Assembly: GCA_030039695.1 (NCBI GenBank)
Contig: JASHVB010000041.1
Coordinates: 1 to 14,030 of the forward strand
Direction: 5' to 3'
Origin: Acetobacteraceae bacterium
GTDB lineage: Bacteria; Pseudomonadota; Alphaproteobacteria; Acetobacterales; Acetobacteraceae
DNA length: 14,030 nucleotides
Shown here: piece after piece, positions 1 through 5,941 of the stretch
Layout: each line of letters opens with the position of its first letter
Numbering within the stretch: the stretch's first letter is position 1
The notes under the pieces: model-generated
What the model saw: only the letters and a program-made list of their open reading frames with translations
What the model was told of the DNA's origin: nothing
Database searches by the model: none
Translations under genes and position numbers: made by a program

Positions 1-176
1 GAGCCGTTCGGTCCGATCAGGCCGAGGATTTCGCCCGGACGGATTTGCAGGCTGATCTCCTTCACCGCGACCAGGCCACTGAAGCGCTTACTGATGCCGC
101 GCACGTCCAGCAACCGGGCGGCTGCGACGCTGGCCTGTATGGGAGCGCGAGGGGCGGCGAGATCCAGATCGTTCAC
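1..176 (-). CDS. livG: LivG-type branched-chain amino acid ABC transporter ATP-binding protein (partial, N-terminal 58 codons)
   Basis: Reading the minus strand from a GTG at 176 gives a protein whose residues 22-58 are a typical start of an ABC ATPase: LLDVRGISKRFSGLVAV, then the strand leading into LGLIGPNGS, the first half of the Walker A loop (the GKST part lies beyond the window). In this family the protein is the cytoplasmic ATPase that powers uptake of branched-chain amino acids or related solutes together with LivM and LivH. The start is supported by the 4-bp GTGA overlap with the livM stop and by GGTGGAG (plus-strand 184-190) just upstream. The first 20 residues form an Ala/Pro-rich extension before the conserved domain. 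The substrate cannot be told from sequence. The remaining three quarters or so of the gene lies outside the window. Confidence 0.9.
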   Translation of the reverse strand, partial: MNDLDLAAPRAPIQASVAAARLLDVRGISKRFSGLVAVKEISLQIRPGEILGLIGPNG

Positions 177-1096
177 GATTGCTCTCCACCGCGCAGCGCG
201 TGACCCAACATGCCGTCGGGAAAGAACAGAATGACCAGAAGCGCGGCGCCGGAGACGACGAAGGTGTTGAGCTGGCCCAAGGGGCGAAGGATTTCACTGG
301 TCAAGATCAGGAAGATCGAGCCGATGACCGCGCCCAGGATGGTGCGTCGCCCACCCAGAACCGCCGAAATGATGATCTGCACGCCGATGGAAATGTTAAC
401 GATCGTGTCAACGGACGCGGTGCCCATGTAAAACACCACCATCGCGCCGGCGAGGCCGGAGAAGAATGCGCTGATGCAGAACGCCGCCAGCTTGTGTTTG
501 GTGATGTTGAAACCGAGCGCCGATGCTTCGATCGAGTCCTGGCCGCTGGCTTGCAATATCAGCCCGACCGCCGAACGCGAGAGCCCGAACAGGATGATGC
601 CGGAGACCAGCAGGAAGCCAAAGGCGTAAAGATAGTTGGTCCGTTCATCGATCGACAGCACGTCGGGCACGGTCATGCCGATCTCGCCGCCGGTGTACTT
701 GGCGAAGATCACGATGGCGTTCTGTAACAGCAGTACGGCGACCAGCGTGATGAGACCGAAATACGGGCCGCGCAGCCGCAGTGCCGGCAGTGCCAGCAAC
801 ACGCCACCCACCACCGCCATCAGCGCACCGGCGAGCAGGCAGAGGGGAATCGAAAGTCCCACCTGGGCATTGAGGATTGCGGCGGTGTAGGCGCCGAGCC
901 CAATCAGGAAGGTGGGGCCGAAATTCACCTCGCCGGCGAAGCCGAACAACAGGTCCCAGGCCATGGCGAACACGCCGAAATAGTAGGCGACGGTCAGCAC
1001 ACCCAGCAGATAGGCGGACAGCCACCACGGAAGCGACACTGCCAGCGCGATCAGCAGCAGGGCCGCATAAAACATTTTGGAACGAAGCAGAGCCAT
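173..1096 (-). CDS. livM: LivM-type ABC transporter permease
   Basis: This 307-aa very hydrophobic protein has the LivM pattern. Membrane segments run from about residue 10 to 290. AWDLLFGFAGEVNFGPTFLIG (about 47-66) is the family's conserved glycine-rich block. ALGFNITKHKLAAFCISAFF (193-212) is the EAA-like cytoplasmic loop that docks on the ATPase. GGRRTILGAVIG (248-259) and FFPDGMLG (291-298) are typical of the C-terminal end. It forms half of the inner-membrane channel, with LivH. The ATG at 1096 follows GAGGA, which overlaps the livH stop region 13 bp upstream, so it is in one transcript with livH. Its TGA overlaps the livG GTG by 4 bp, suggesting translational coupling. The length is normal for the family and no defect is visible. 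The family is certain; the substrate is inferred only. Confidence 0.96.
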   Translation of the reverse strand: MALLRSKMFYAALLLIALAVSLPWWLSAYLLGVLTVAYYFGVFAMAWDLLFGFAGEVNFGPTFLIGLGAYTAAILNAQVGLSIPLCLLAGALMAVVGGVLLALPALRLRGPYFGLITLVAVLLLQNAIVIFAKYTGGEIGMTVPDVLSIDERTNYLYAFGFLLVSGIILFGLSRSAVGLILQASGQDSIEASALGFNITKHKLAAFCISAFFSGLAGAMVVFYMGTASVDTIVNISIGVQIIISAVLGGRRTILGAVIGSIFLILTSEILRPLGQLNTFVVSGAALLVILFFPDGMLGHALRGGEQS

Positions 1097-1109
1097 GCGG
1101 GGGATTTCC

Positions 1110-1985
1110 TCAGCGCCGGCCCAACAGGCCCTGCGGGCGCAGGTAAACCACGACCACCAGCAGAATGAGTGCCGGGATCGGGCGCAGCGTCGGGTTGATC
1201 AAATAGGCGGTGACGGTTTCCAGATAGCCCACCACATAGGCGCCGAGCAGCGAACCGGAGACACTGCCAAGTCCACCCAGCACGACGATGGAGAAGGCGC
1301 TAGCGGTGATCTGTCCCATATTGGCGGAGCTGACGCCGAGCATCGAAGCCAGCAGCACCCCGGCAATGCCCGCCAACACGCCATATATGGTCCACACCAT
1401 TAAGTGGATGCCGGACAGTTCATAGCCCAGCAGCGTCAGCCCGCGCGGATTGATCGATGCCGCCAGCAGTCTTTTCCCCGCCGGTGTCCTGTTCACCAGC
1501 GCCCACATAATTCCCAGCGTCAGCCAGGCGACCCCGGCGATCAACAGCTCATTGTTGGGCGTGCGGACGCCGCCGATGTTCACCACACCGTCGATCAGCG
1601 GCCGCATCGTCACGGGGTTGTCGGTGAACAGATAGTCCATGCCGACCTGGATCATGATGCCCCACAGCAAAGTACCGGTGAGGATGAAGATCTCGGTTTC
1701 CTCGCGCGGTATGGTGCGGGAGCGCTGAATCGGGCGGACAACGGCGAAGTACGTCGCATACGCGGTGGCCAGACCAGCGAGCACGCCAACGGCGGCGCCG
1801 CCATAAACGCTGCCACCGAGTTGACCCGCCACCAGCCAGCCGATCAGCGCAGCCACCAGCATGATGCCGCCATGCGCCAGGTTCAGCACACCAGACACGC
1901 CGAACATCAACGTGAAGCCGAGCGCGCCGAGTGCGTACAGCGAACTGATGGCGAAGCCGTCGATCAGGATCTGCAGGGCAAGCAT
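1110..1985 (-). CDS. livH: LivH-type ABC transporter permease
   Basis: This 291-aa integral membrane protein starts with the LivH signature: LIDGFAISSLYALGALGFTL, then FGVSGVLNLAHGGIMLVAAL (residues about 8-47). The segment INPRGLTLLGYELSGIH (about 169-185) is the EAA-like loop that contacts the ATPase. VLGGLGSVSGSLLGAYVVGY (about 236-255) and the ending YLRPQGLLGRR are also family hallmarks. It pairs with LivM to form the membrane pore. The ATG at 1985 is preceded by AAGGA (plus 1991-1995) at 5-nt spacing. livM follows 13 bp downstream. The upstream gap to livK is unusually long (242 bp) and carries short repeats. The length is normal and the family call is secure. Confidence 0.96.
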   Translation of the reverse strand: MLALQILIDGFAISSLYALGALGFTLMFGVSGVLNLAHGGIMLVAALIGWLVAGQLGGSVYGGAAVGVLAGLATAYATYFAVVRPIQRSRTIPREETEIFILTGTLLWGIMIQVGMDYLFTDNPVTMRPLIDGVVNIGGVRTPNNELLIAGVAWLTLGIMWALVNRTPAGKRLLAASINPRGLTLLGYELSGIHLMVWTIYGVLAGIAGVLLASMLGVSSANMGQITASAFSIVVLGGLGSVSGSLLGAYVVGYLETVTAYLINPTLRPIPALILLVVVVYLRPQGLLGRR

Positions 1986-1997
1986 AATGGTCCTTAC

Positions 1998-2095
1998 AAA
2001 AACCTCACCCGCGTCAGCAGGAGAGATCGCCCGAAAAGCCTGGCCGCATCAGCGGGAGAGGTTCGTCGAAAACCTCGCCCACGTTAGCGGGGTTG
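1998..2095. repeat. Three imperfect ~35-bp tandem units with internal dyads, between livK and livH
   Basis: Three copies of a unit close to GAAAACCTCGCCC followed by RCRTYAGCGGGAGAGG lie in a row. Their CCT cores sit at 2003, 2039 and 2073, giving periods of 36 and 34 bp. Each copy contains a dyad of the form CCTCnCCCGC/GCGGGnGAGG, so each can fold as a small hairpin. A further inverted pair, GGGTGAGG (2134-2141) and CCTCACCC (2175-2182), follows. The layout resembles REP-type intergenic elements; this is inference from pattern only. Confidence 0.6.
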
Positions 2096-2209
2096 AGCCG
2101 CGAAGTACATCAACGCGGCGCGCGAGGCTCATCGGGTGAGGAACGTCAGGCACGGCCGGTCTCCGCATTACGCCCCTCACCCTCGGTGCTCTCGCGCCCC
2201 GACCCATCG

Positions 2210-2223
2210 CGTCCCTCGGGACG
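2210..2223 (-). terminator. Small stem-loop just after the livK stop
   Basis: CGTCCCTCGGGACG folds as a 5-6 bp stem five bases beyond the livK stop codon. There is no T-tract after it on the minus strand, so it is more likely a 3'-end stabiliser or partial attenuator than an intrinsic terminator. It could raise LivK levels relative to the downstream permeases. Confidence 0.35.
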
Positions 2224-2227
2224 AGAT

Positions 2228-3496
2228 TTAATTCGAAGCGGATTGCTGCTTTACCTTGACGAAGTCAGGGAACTTGATCTGCGCGTGGCACAGGTTGGAC
2301 GGCCAGATGCAGACCTGCTTGCCGTTCTGCCACTGGATATCCACGCCAGACACATACTGCGTGCCGTACTTCATCGCGTGGGTGAACTGGTTGTCCCGAC
2401 CGTAGAACTGGATGCGGCCGACCGTGCCAACCCAATCGGTCTTCTCCATCGCTGCCACCAGCTTGTCCGGATTCGTCGATCCGGCGCGCTTGATCGCGTC
2501 GGCGAGGTAGTAGACCTCGTCATAGCTGTTAAAGCCCGCATAGGACGGCGACTCGCCATAACGCTTGGTGTAGGCCTCGACGAACGGGATGGTCTTCGGC
2601 GTGATAGCCACGCCCGGCGCTGCGGCAGACGCGGTGATCACGCCATCCGCTGCGCCGTTGGTGTCCTTCCAGAACGTGCTCGTCGTGGCCTGCGAGCTCT
2701 GGCCGGCCATCGGCATCGGCACCTGTTGGTTGCGCCACTGGACGGTCGGTTGCACGCCGACATGGCTGATGCCGGTAATGATGGTGTCGGGGTGCTTTGC
2801 CTGGATCTGCTGGAACAGCGGCGTGAAGTCGGTGGTGTCGGGATTGAAGCGGATGTGGTCCAGCACCTGCAGGCCGGCCTGCGGCAGGCATTTCATCAGG
2901 CGGGCATCGAGCGGCGTGGTCCAGGCGGCGTCCTCGCTCAAAACCACGGCGGATTTCATGTGCAGCTCGTCAACCAGCGTGTCATGCGACGCATCACAGA
3001 TCGACTGCGCGATGAAGGCCGAAGTCAGCCAGCCGTGGAACATATATTTCAGCTGGCTGTAGTCGTCGTGGACGTGCTTGGAAATGTCGTTGCTGGCGGC
3101 GCCCGGCGTGATGGTGACCATGTGCAGCCGACCTGCCCAGGGCTCGATCGCCAGCACCACCTCGCTGATGTAGCTGGTGATGACGGCGTCCACCTTGTCC
3201 TCGCGTGCCGCGCGCTGGAAGGCGCGCACGGCGTCGGCGGACGACGAATGATCGTCGTAATCGATGATCTGGATCTGGCGGCCGTTAACGCCGCCTTTGG
3301 CATTGATTTCGTCGGCTGCCATTTTCGCCGCGCGGACAATGGAGGCGCCGGCAACGGAGGCTTCTTCACTGATAACGCCGAACTTGATGGGCGGCTCAGC
3401 GGCGCGCGATTGCGGAGCGAGCAACGCCAAGGAGCTGGCGAGCGCGGAGGCAAGCAATAGGCAACGGCGCGCCGCGCCGCAGGTGCGGTGTTCCAT
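2228..3496 (-). CDS. livK: Periplasmic substrate-binding protein of a LivK-type ABC transporter
   Basis: This 422-aa exported protein belongs to the Leu/Ile/Val-binding (Peripla_BP_6) class. Residues 1-32 are a Sec signal peptide: a basic start, the hydrophobic stretch LLLASALASSLALLA, and likely cleavage after SRA. The mature part opens with IKFGVISEEA and AAKMAADEINAKGGVNGRQI (about 57-76), the usual first strand and helix of the fold. YGESPSYAGFNSYDEVYYLA (about 313-332) is the typical C-lobe motif. Four mature cysteines (167, 203, 396, 403) could form disulfides. I chose the ATG at 3496 because AAGGAG lies 9 nt before it and the signal peptide begins there; an upstream in-frame extension exists but would mask the signal. 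It is the first gene of the operon. At 422 aa it is longer than classical LivK (about 370), so the ligand may not be a branched-chain amino acid. Confidence 0.93.
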   Translation of the reverse strand: MEHRTCGAARRCLLLASALASSLALLAPQSRAAEPPIKFGVISEEASVAGASIVRAAKMAADEINAKGGVNGRQIQIIDYDDHSSSADAVRAFQRAAREDKVDAVITSYISEVVLAIEPWAGRLHMVTITPGAASNDISKHVHDDYSQLKYMFHGWLTSAFIAQSICDASHDTLVDELHMKSAVVLSEDAAWTTPLDARLMKCLPQAGLQVLDHIRFNPDTTDFTPLFQQIQAKHPDTIITGISHVGVQPTVQWRNQQVPMPMAGQSSQATTSTFWKDTNGAADGVITASAAAPGVAITPKTIPFVEAYTKRYGESPSYAGFNSYDEVYYLADAIKRAGSTNPDKLVAAMEKTDWVGTVGRIQFYGRDNQFTHAMKYGTQYVSGVDIQWQNGKQVCIWPSNLCHAQIKFPDFVKVKQQSASN

Positions 3497-3524
3497 GACG
3501 GACCACTCCTTCCCGAGGAGATAC

Positions 3525-3558
3525 CAGGCGGAATCGCCTGTTACGCGCCAGTAGGCGC
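3525..3558 (-). promoter_or_regulatory. Two tandem short hairpins in the livK 5' leader
   Basis: CAGGCG-GAAT-CGCCTG (3525-3540) and GCGCC-AGTA-GGCGC (3545-3558) are two perfect stems with 4-nt loops. They lie between the predicted livK promoter and its Shine-Dalgarno. The distal one would sit at the very 5' end of the mRNA. They could stabilise the transcript or act as a simple binding site; neither has a T-tract, so they do not look like terminators. Confidence 0.45.
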
Positions 3559-3566
3559 AGACGGTT

Positions 3567-3595
3567 TTGATAAGAGAGATACGCGAAGATTGCAA
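3567..3595 (-). promoter_or_regulatory. Predicted sigma-70 promoter for the liv operon
   Basis: On the minus strand TTGCAA (plus 3590-3595) and TATCAA (plus 3567-3572) are separated by exactly 17 bp. Each hexamer matches the consensus at 4 of 6 positions. Transcription would start near 3560, giving a 5' leader of about 65 nt before livK. Placement directly upstream of the operon supports the call. Confidence 0.5.
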
Positions 3596-3604
3596 GGCGG
3601 CCAC

Positions 3605-3963
3605 GACGCGGTTTTGTTCATAGCGGGTATTCTGAAAACACTGGCGCCCTGAAATGGTTGAGTTTGGTGGCCAGCTTTTCGCCGGCGCGGCCCAACCTTG
3701 GGAATGTCACGCGATCGGTGCCGCGACGCGGCAGTTGTTGTCACGGTGCCGGATCGTACAACAATTCGTCCATATTGAGTCTCAATTCGGACACCGGGTG
3801 AGCTGCCTCACGCGGTGGCGCATGCGGCGGGTGAGATAGGTCAAAGTTGCAACGAAGTTGGTCACGCTGTCGTCTCAGAGCACGTTGACGAGGAGGAAGT
3901 CGTACGCGTGGAACCGTCGCCGAGCATGACGAAAGGCCTGCGGTTCCGCGTCGAGCGAGGTGC
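3605..3963. other. Non-coding stretch with several short dyads upstream of the liv promoter
   Basis: I see no convincing gene here. It holds TTGTTGT/ACAACAA (3735-3741/3758-3764), the odd-centred palindrome ATTGAG-T-CTCAAT (3774-3786), and a GTGAG/CTCAC/GTGAG series (3798-3802, 3807-3811, 3831-3835) in which the middle element can pair with either neighbour. These may be operators for a regulator of the liv operon or of an adjacent lost gene; no binding protein is encoded nearby. Confidence 0.35.
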
Positions 3964-4596
3964 ATGCCTGACATGGATCTGTTGCGCGAGATCGTGCCAG
4001 ATGTGCGGGAGGCGCTGAATCTGACCGAGGGGTTCGGGATGGAGCCGCCCGGGTTCGATCTGCGCGACTGGACGGATGCGGCGACGGCCGAGTGCATCCT
4101 CAGCACCGTTTCGTCCGGTGGGACGTCTCGCTCGGCAATGCTGCGTGGGCTGGAGGCGCCCGTTGTCGAACAGGCGATCGTGGCCTGCCGGTCCAATACG
4201 CCGCCTGCCATGGTCGCCCGCCACCGACCAGTTGGCGTCTCGCCTCGCCCCAGGACATTCAGCACGCTGCTGGCAACGAGCGACGGTTACAAGGACGATG
4301 CTCCCGCGTTCCTGGACAGCGCCCGTTCGTCAAGTCCTACCAGTTCGGGGCAGCAGCCAAGCCAGGATTCTCCGCTTGCGGTTACCGCTGCAGCGGAAGT
4401 TGTGTTTCGAGGCTGCTTTGTCAGCAAAAGAGACGGCCTGTTCAGCTGTGCTACGATTGCCCGGCGGGAGCGACATCCACTCACGGATTATAGTCCGGCG
4501 CGAGCCATGTTCGGGTTTCACTGCGACAATTCCTTTAGCCCGGCGGCACGGTCTGCTACGTGCAACGCGTCATGCTCTGCCAACCCAGCCCAATGA
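3964..4596 (+). CDS. Doubtful ORF of unknown function, possibly a decayed gene
   Basis: A 210-aa open frame begins MPDMDLLREIVPDVREALNL. I do not recognise it. Its first 85 or so residues (to about nucleotide 4220) have GC-rich third positions and a balanced amino-acid mix, as in real coding sequence, and the antisense frame there has the Arg/His/Gln-rich look of a shadow. After that the protein becomes Ser/Ala/Cys-rich with no clear structure, and no frame looks better. Only a weak GAGG precedes the ATG. There are no membrane segments or catalytic motifs. It may be a 5' gene remnant fused to non-coding sequence, or chance. Neighbours (the liv operon on one side, a minus-strand secreted protein on the other) give no functional clue. 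Confidence 0.25.
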   Translation: MPDMDLLREIVPDVREALNLTEGFGMEPPGFDLRDWTDAATAECILSTVSSGGTSRSAMLRGLEAPVVEQAIVACRSNTPPAMVARHRPVGVSPRPRTFSTLLATSDGYKDDAPAFLDSARSSSPTSSGQQPSQDSPLAVTAAAEVVFRGCFVSKRDGLFSCATIARRERHPLTDYSPARAMFGFHCDNSFSPAARSATCNASCSANPAQ

Positions 4597-4719
4597 GACC
4601 CTGCCGGTCTGCCAATCACAGGTAGGATCGTGCGACCCGCGGCCTACTGGCAGGTCGCCGCCCTCGGACCGCGGCCGGGCCTGCGATGCGCCTCAGCAGG
4701 CACCCGACCCAGGACCCTC
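4597..4719. other. Short intergenic stretch after the doubtful ORF
   Basis: No gene is seen. The near-identical words CCCGCGGCC and ACCGCGGCC recur here (around 4635 and 4668). No terminator with a T-run is visible for the minus-strand gene that ends at 4720. Confidence 0.3.
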
Positions 4720-5292
4720 TTATTTCTCGGCAGCAAGAAAACTCGGTGTGGGCAGCGTGCCGATAAGAGCTTGTTTGGACGCCTCGGGTGCTGCATCCAC
4801 CATTCCGGCGGCAACGCCTTGAACAGCGGGCTGCTGCCGTGTGACCTGTGCCGAATACTCACCCTGCACGATCGAGCTGACCCGGGTGGTCGCCGTGAAA
4901 CCGTCAATCTGTCCCTCGGCCGCGACCGGCTTCGTCACCGTCCACGTCAGGTTGGGCGTATTCGGAACGTCCAACGGCAGCACCATCGGATATCCATTCA
5001 TTGTCGGGGTTCGGCCGAATTCCTCCGACGAGAACTCCCAGCCCGGCGGCGATTTCACCGACCCATCAACCAGGCCATAGAAATTGTAGACGGTCACAAA
5101 ATCAGCGGTCGCTTTCGACCCGCTCGGCGTCAAGGTATCGCCCGGGTCGACTTTGAGAGCGAAATGATAGGTCATGGTCCCGTCGGTGTTCTTGTGCACT
5201 TGCGTCACAACGACTTGCAGCGCGAGCGCCGAGGAGGTGGTGATTGCCAGTCCCACGGGCAGCATTAGCGCAGCTTGAAGAATTTTCAGCAT
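4720..5292 (-). CDS. Small secreted protein of unknown function (beta-rich, resembles PEP-CTERM-type exoproteins without the anchor)
   Basis: This 190-aa protein has a clear Sec signal peptide (residues 1-24, with hydrophobic stretch LQAALMLPVGLAI and cleavage after ALA). The mature part is rich in Thr, Val, Pro and aromatics. ADFVTVYNFYGLVDGSV (63-79), PPGWEFSSEEFG (82-93), DVPNTPNLTWTVT (108-120) and GEYSAQVTR (144-152) give a pattern I associate with exported proteins that usually end in a PEP-CTERM sorting signal. Here no such signal follows: the protein ends in PTPSFLAAEK with no second hydrophobic helix. The ATG at 5292 is preferred over an upstream TTG because the signal peptide starts there and GGGGA lies just upstream. 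The gene stands alone on its strand. The family link is from memory of the pattern and is uncertain; secretion is well supported. Confidence 0.65.
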   Translation of the reverse strand: MLKILQAALMLPVGLAITTSSALALQVVVTQVHKNTDGTMTYHFALKVDPGDTLTPSGSKATADFVTVYNFYGLVDGSVKSPPGWEFSSEEFGRTPTMNGYPMVLPLDVPNTPNLTWTVTKPVAAEGQIDGFTATTRVSSIVQGEYSAQVTRQQPAVQGVAAGMVDAAPEASKQALIGTLPTPSFLAAEK

Positions 5293-5538
5293 GTGAGTTC
5301 CCCAACTGTGCAACAGCGCAGCAAGCAATTAGGCCCTGGGCGCATATAGTTGCCATATCAATCGAGGAGCCTGCGGAGAGTCTGGCTGGCGCTCCGTCGC
5401 CTCACGGATCGGAATGACGTGGTCGCCACCAGCCCCGAACAGTAAATCCGCGCAACCTGCCGGGTCGGCGATGTCGCCTTGGGCTGAACGAGCCTCGCGC
5501 GAGGCGGTGCTCTTTGTGCGGCGGCCTCTCCCCCGCAA

Positions 5539-5556
5539 TCGCCCGCCTTCGGGCGA
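5539..5556. repeat. Hairpin TCGCCCG-CCTT-CGGGCGA
   Basis: A perfect 7-bp GC-rich stem with a 4-nt loop. No T-tract follows on either strand, so termination is not supported. It may be a REP-like unit. Confidence 0.5.
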
Positions 5557-5700
5557 CAAATTGGGTGCCGTGCCTGGGCGTGCTCCCCTGTGCGGACGAA
5601 GCCATGATCACCGCTGCTGTAAGCAGGAAGGTTCGCATTGGCGCGGTGGCTGAGTACGCGGAAAGGACTTGATGTCACGTTGCCGCTTGGGCTGAGAATT

Positions 5701-5760
5701 GCGATGGCAGGCGGACGGGCGGGGCTCGCACCCGCTGGAAAAGGCCGCCTGCCACGTCGC
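5701..5760. repeat. Compound inverted repeat (10-bp perfect outer stem plus nested stem)
   Basis: TGGCAGGCGG (5705-5714) pairs perfectly with CCGCCTGCCA (5745-5754). The stem can be extended by GCGA/TCGC at its outer end with a 2-nt bulge (5701-5704 with 5757-5760). Inside, GCGGG (5719-5723) pairs with CCCGC (5731-5735). The result is a two-part hairpin of about 60 nt, resembling a dispersed palindromic element or a small structured RNA. Confidence 0.5.
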
Positions 5761-5927
5761 ACGTGGAATGCGGACACCTGTTTGGAGATGGCCCAGGGCG
5801 CACGCTGGTTTGACCCCATATCGTGTTACGGCCATAGAGGCCTTGCTCAATCAAACGCCCTTGGGTGCGCGATTTACTACCAGGCGGTAATGCGTGTGCG
5901 CGCCGGGGTAGCGGAAGGTCAGCTGAC

Positions 5928-5934
5928 GGGGGAG
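5928..5934 (+). promoter_or_regulatory. Ribosome binding site of the serine hydrolase gene
   Basis: GGGGGAG lies 7 nt before the ATG at 5942 and fixes that start. Confidence 0.75.
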
Positions 5935-5941
5935 TAATGCC

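Larger units (their letters stand above)
5293..5941. other. Intergenic region rich in inverted repeats, no convincing gene
   Basis: About 650 bp lie between the divergent secreted-protein and serine-hydrolase genes. It contains a 14-bp perfect palindrome GCCTCGCGCGAGGC (5492-5505), a 7-bp stem with CCTT loop (5539-5556), and a larger compound inverted repeat (5701-5760). Open frames here are Arg/Pro-rich and lack ribosome binding sites. A weak plus-strand promoter for the hydrolase could be TTGACC (5810-5815) and CATAGA (5833-5838), 17 bp apart. Confidence 0.5.

Noticed and set aside
1404..2087. Plus-strand frame of 227 codons opposite livH
   Set aside because: Gln/His/Arg-rich shadow of a well-defined permease gene.
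1998..2095. Possible CRISPR-like array
   Set aside because: Only three imperfect adjoining units, no spacers of uniform length and no cas genes.
2093..3460. Plus-strand open frame of 455 codons opposite livK
   Set aside because: Antisense shadow: Arg/His/Val-rich, no signal or family pattern, while the minus strand encodes a clear binding protein with signal peptide and ribosome binding site.
5402..5638. Minus-strand frame starting MRTFLLTAAVIMASSAQGS, which looks like a signal peptide
   Set aside because: No ribosome binding site, and the rest is Arg/Pro-rich with no plausible mature domain; a frameshifted remnant is possible but cannot be shown.
5640..5735. Resemblance of GGTGGCTGAGT and later bases to a tRNA D-arm
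   Set aside because: No acceptor stem, anticodon arm or T-loop could be assembled.
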